This document shows positions 8,018 to 9,564 of a stretch of DNA of 9,564 nucleotides, one piece after another. The position numbers and the translations under genes are program-made. This DNA is from Betaproteobacteria bacterium. Lineage in GTDB: Bacteria > Pseudomonadota > Gammaproteobacteria > Burkholderiales > Thiobacillaceae. Within the stretch, counting starts at the first letter, position 1; the number at the start of each line of letters is the position of its first letter. The DNA lies in NCBI GenBank assembly GCA_020049245.1, contig JAIFLB010000006.1, positions 1-9,564 on the forward strand. The letters are read 5' to 3'. Below the pieces are notes generated by a model. That model worked only from the letters and a program-made list of their open reading frames with translations. It was not told the DNA's origin and searched no databases.

Positions 8018-8500
8018 TTAGTGGGGGGCTGCTGCCTTGAACAGCTTGGACTTGTCCACCAGATCGAAGTGCGCGCGCTTGAAGTTGGTCCACTTCTGCG
8101 TGGTCTTGTCATAGATGGAGTTGCCGAAACACTTCCAGTTTTCTTCATCGACGAAGTTCTTGTCGGTGCGGTAGTAGAAGCCGGGGTAACGGCTTTCTTC
8201 ACGGAACTGAATGTGCTTCATGTGGGCTTCCGCCGTCAGGATACGGTGGTAGTTTTCCCAGGCGCGGAGCAGTTCGTGCAGGTCTTTCGCACGCATCTTC
8301 ATCGCGTCTTCCTTCAGCATGTTCAGCTTGTCTTCCGCAACTTCCAACATCTTGTCGTTGGTGTTGTAGTAGGTCGCGACGCCGGCAACGTACTCGTCCA
8401 TGATCTTCTGCAGACGGAACTGCAGCATCTTGGGCGTGATGTAGTTGGGGTTGACGTCGATGGCGGTGGTGTAGTTGATCAACAGCGGTGTCGAGTTCAA
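8018..8500 (-). CDS. aprA: AprA C-terminal part, in the shifted frame
   Basis: The open frame spans 161 codons to a TAA at 8020-8018, but only the part from about 8476 onward is AprA-like. It starts NYTTAIDVNPNYITPKMLQF and continues through QKIMDEYVAGVATYY, ARDLHELLRAWENYHRILT-like text (here AKDLHELLRAWENYHRILT) and EESRYPGFYYR, to the natural end KSKLFKAAAPH. This is the helical C-terminal domain of AprA, complete to its stop. It has no plausible start or ribosome binding site of its own, so I regard it as the tail of the same gene and not as an independent protein. Confidence 0.8.
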   Translation of the reverse strand: MNSTPLLINYTTAIDVNPNYITPKMLQFRLQKIMDEYVAGVATYYNTNDKMLEVAEDKLNMLKEDAMKMRAKDLHELLRAWENYHRILTAEAHMKHIQFREESRYPGFYYRTDKNFVDEENWKCFGNSIYDKTTQKWTNFKRAHFDLVDKSKLFKAAAPH

Positions 8501-9564
8501 CTTTCAGATCCTTGTTGTCGATGCAGTACTTGACCATCGCCTTGGCAGCCAGACGGCCTTCGGTGTGCGAACCAGAAGAGAACTTGTGGCCGGCAGCGCC
8601 CACGCCGTCGCCGGCGGTGAACAGACCCTTGACGGTGGTCATGCCACGGTAGCCCCAGTTCCAGCCGGAAGGCAGGTGAGCCGGGATCTTGTCCTTGTCG
8701 GCGTGCAGTTCTTCGGTCGGAGCGCCAACGTCAGTCGGGCCGGAAACCCAGATGCCGCAGCAACCGGAGTGTGAACCCAGCAGGTAGGGCTCGGTCGGCA
8801 TCAGTTCGGAGTTCTTCTTCTCCGGTTCGACGTTTTCGCCAACCCAGATACCGCACTGACCAACGCACATGTCCAGGAAGTCTTCCCAGGCTTCGGCTTC
8901 CAGGTGCTTCACTTCGCGAGCAGACAGCGTCTCACGCAGCTTGCCGAGGGCGGTCACGGTGTCCATCCAGATCGGACCACGGCCTTCCTTCATTTCCTTC
9001 AGCATAACGTGGTTACGCAGGCAGGAAGCGGGAACGGCAGCCTGACCGTACGGGGGGTACTGGTCCAGCATGGCTTTGTTCTTGGTCAGATAGTCTTCGC
9101 CGTAGCCGTTGGTGGCGCGGGCTTTGAACAGCAGGAACCAGGCGCCGACCGGGCCGTAACCGTCTTTGAAACGGCAAGGCACGAAGCGGTTTTCCATCAT
9201 GGTCAGCTCAGCGCCGGCTTCAGCAGCCATCGCGTAGGTGGAACCAGCGTTCCAGACCGGGTACCAGGCACGGCCGGTACCTTCACCGACGGAACGCGGA
9301 CGGAAGATGTTCACGCAACCACCGGCAGCCAGCAGGATGGCCTTGGCTTTGTAAACGTGCAGGGTGTGATTACGCGTCGAGAAACCCACAGCGCCGGCGA
9401 TGCGGTTGCTGTCGTTCTTGTCGTTGATCAGCTTGACGATGAAGATACGCTCTTCGATACGACCCATGCCGAGAGCCTTCTTGGCGGCTTCAGCGACGAT
9501 CCACTTGTAGGATTCGCCGTTGATCATGATCTGCCACTTGCCGGAACGCACGGGCTTGCCGCCG
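8018..9564 (-). pseudogene. aprA: adenylylsulfate (APS) reductase alpha subunit, frameshifted as given and cut at its 5' end
   Basis: AprA is the FAD subunit of dissimilatory APS reductase. It interconverts APS with sulfite plus AMP and works with the iron-sulfur subunit AprB in the cytoplasm. The first part, from the window edge at 9564 to about 8475, reads GGKPVRSGKWQIMINGESYK, later ILLAAGGCVNIFRP, then GLFTAGDGVGAAGHKFSSGSHTEGR (the FAD-binding segment typical of AprA), and ends in-family at DNKDLKVELDTAV. This frame then runs into non-family sequence until a stop at 8199. The family sequence resumes in another frame at about 8473. Compared with what I recall of other AprA proteins, about 18-19 codons between the two parts are missing, so a deletion plus frameshift fits better than a one-base error. 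Lys codons are mostly AAG and the sequence looks strongly codon-biased, which argues against long decay. aprB and the AprA N terminus would lie beyond 9564. The terminator behind the gene means no co-transcribed qmo or hdr genes downstream. Confidence 0.85.

Noticed and set aside
6880..8040. 386-codon plus-strand frame opposite the cysteine-cluster gene
   Set aside because: It crosses the palindrome and the aprA terminator and is opposite a gene with clear YkgJ cysteine motifs.
8473..8490. Programmed ribosomal frameshift in aprA
   Set aside because: There is no slippery heptamer or downstream stimulatory structure at the junction, and the missing family residues would not be restored by a frame shift.

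Overview
This 9.6 kb window is about 58-60% GC by eye and looks like a proteobacterial chromosome, probably beta- or gammaproteobacterial. A DciA (DUF721) gene lies divergently next to a secA of classical length with the C-terminal zinc motif, which is typical of those classes. The adenylylsulfate (APS) reductase alpha gene aprA at the right edge indicates dissimilatory sulfur metabolism. Sulfur oxidation is more likely than sulfate reduction given the secA/dciA context, but the direction is inferred. I see no phage, IS, CRISPR, tRNA or rRNA.

Left block, minus strand, about 1-2502: dciA, then aroK (shikimate kinase), then an exported right-handed beta-helix protein that overlaps aroK by 25 nt, then a VanZ-like membrane protein coupled to the beta-helix gene by a 4-nt GTGA overlap and cut by the window edge. 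The usual aroK partner, aroB, is not downstream.

Middle block, plus strand, 2634-6086: secA (912 aa), followed 5 nt later by a 75-aa conserved-looking unknown protein, then after 19 nt a 153-aa unknown protein with six cysteines. The 131-nt divergent region between dciA and secA holds two tandem copies of a 13-bp unit, each forming a small hairpin.

Right block, minus strand, 6119-9564: aprA (5' end outside the window), a textbook intrinsic terminator, a 34-bp nearly perfect REP-like inverted repeat, a YkgJ-type cysteine-cluster protein, and a SAM hydrolase (DUF62 family) whose Shine-Dalgarno lies in the last codons of the ykgJ-like gene. These last two genes form a tight pair.

The most notable observation is that aprA is not intact as given. 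The N-terminal and central part reads in one frame and the well-conserved C-terminal part in another. About 18-19 codons expected from the family appear to be missing at the junction near 8473-8490. This is either a real lesion in a key sulfur gene or an assembly or sequencing error. Otherwise the window is largely housekeeping, and I do not see convincing evidence of an undescribed multi-gene system. The best candidates for new biology are the two unknown genes behind secA, the ykgJ-like/SAM hydrolase pair beside aprA, and the beta-helix/VanZ pair.
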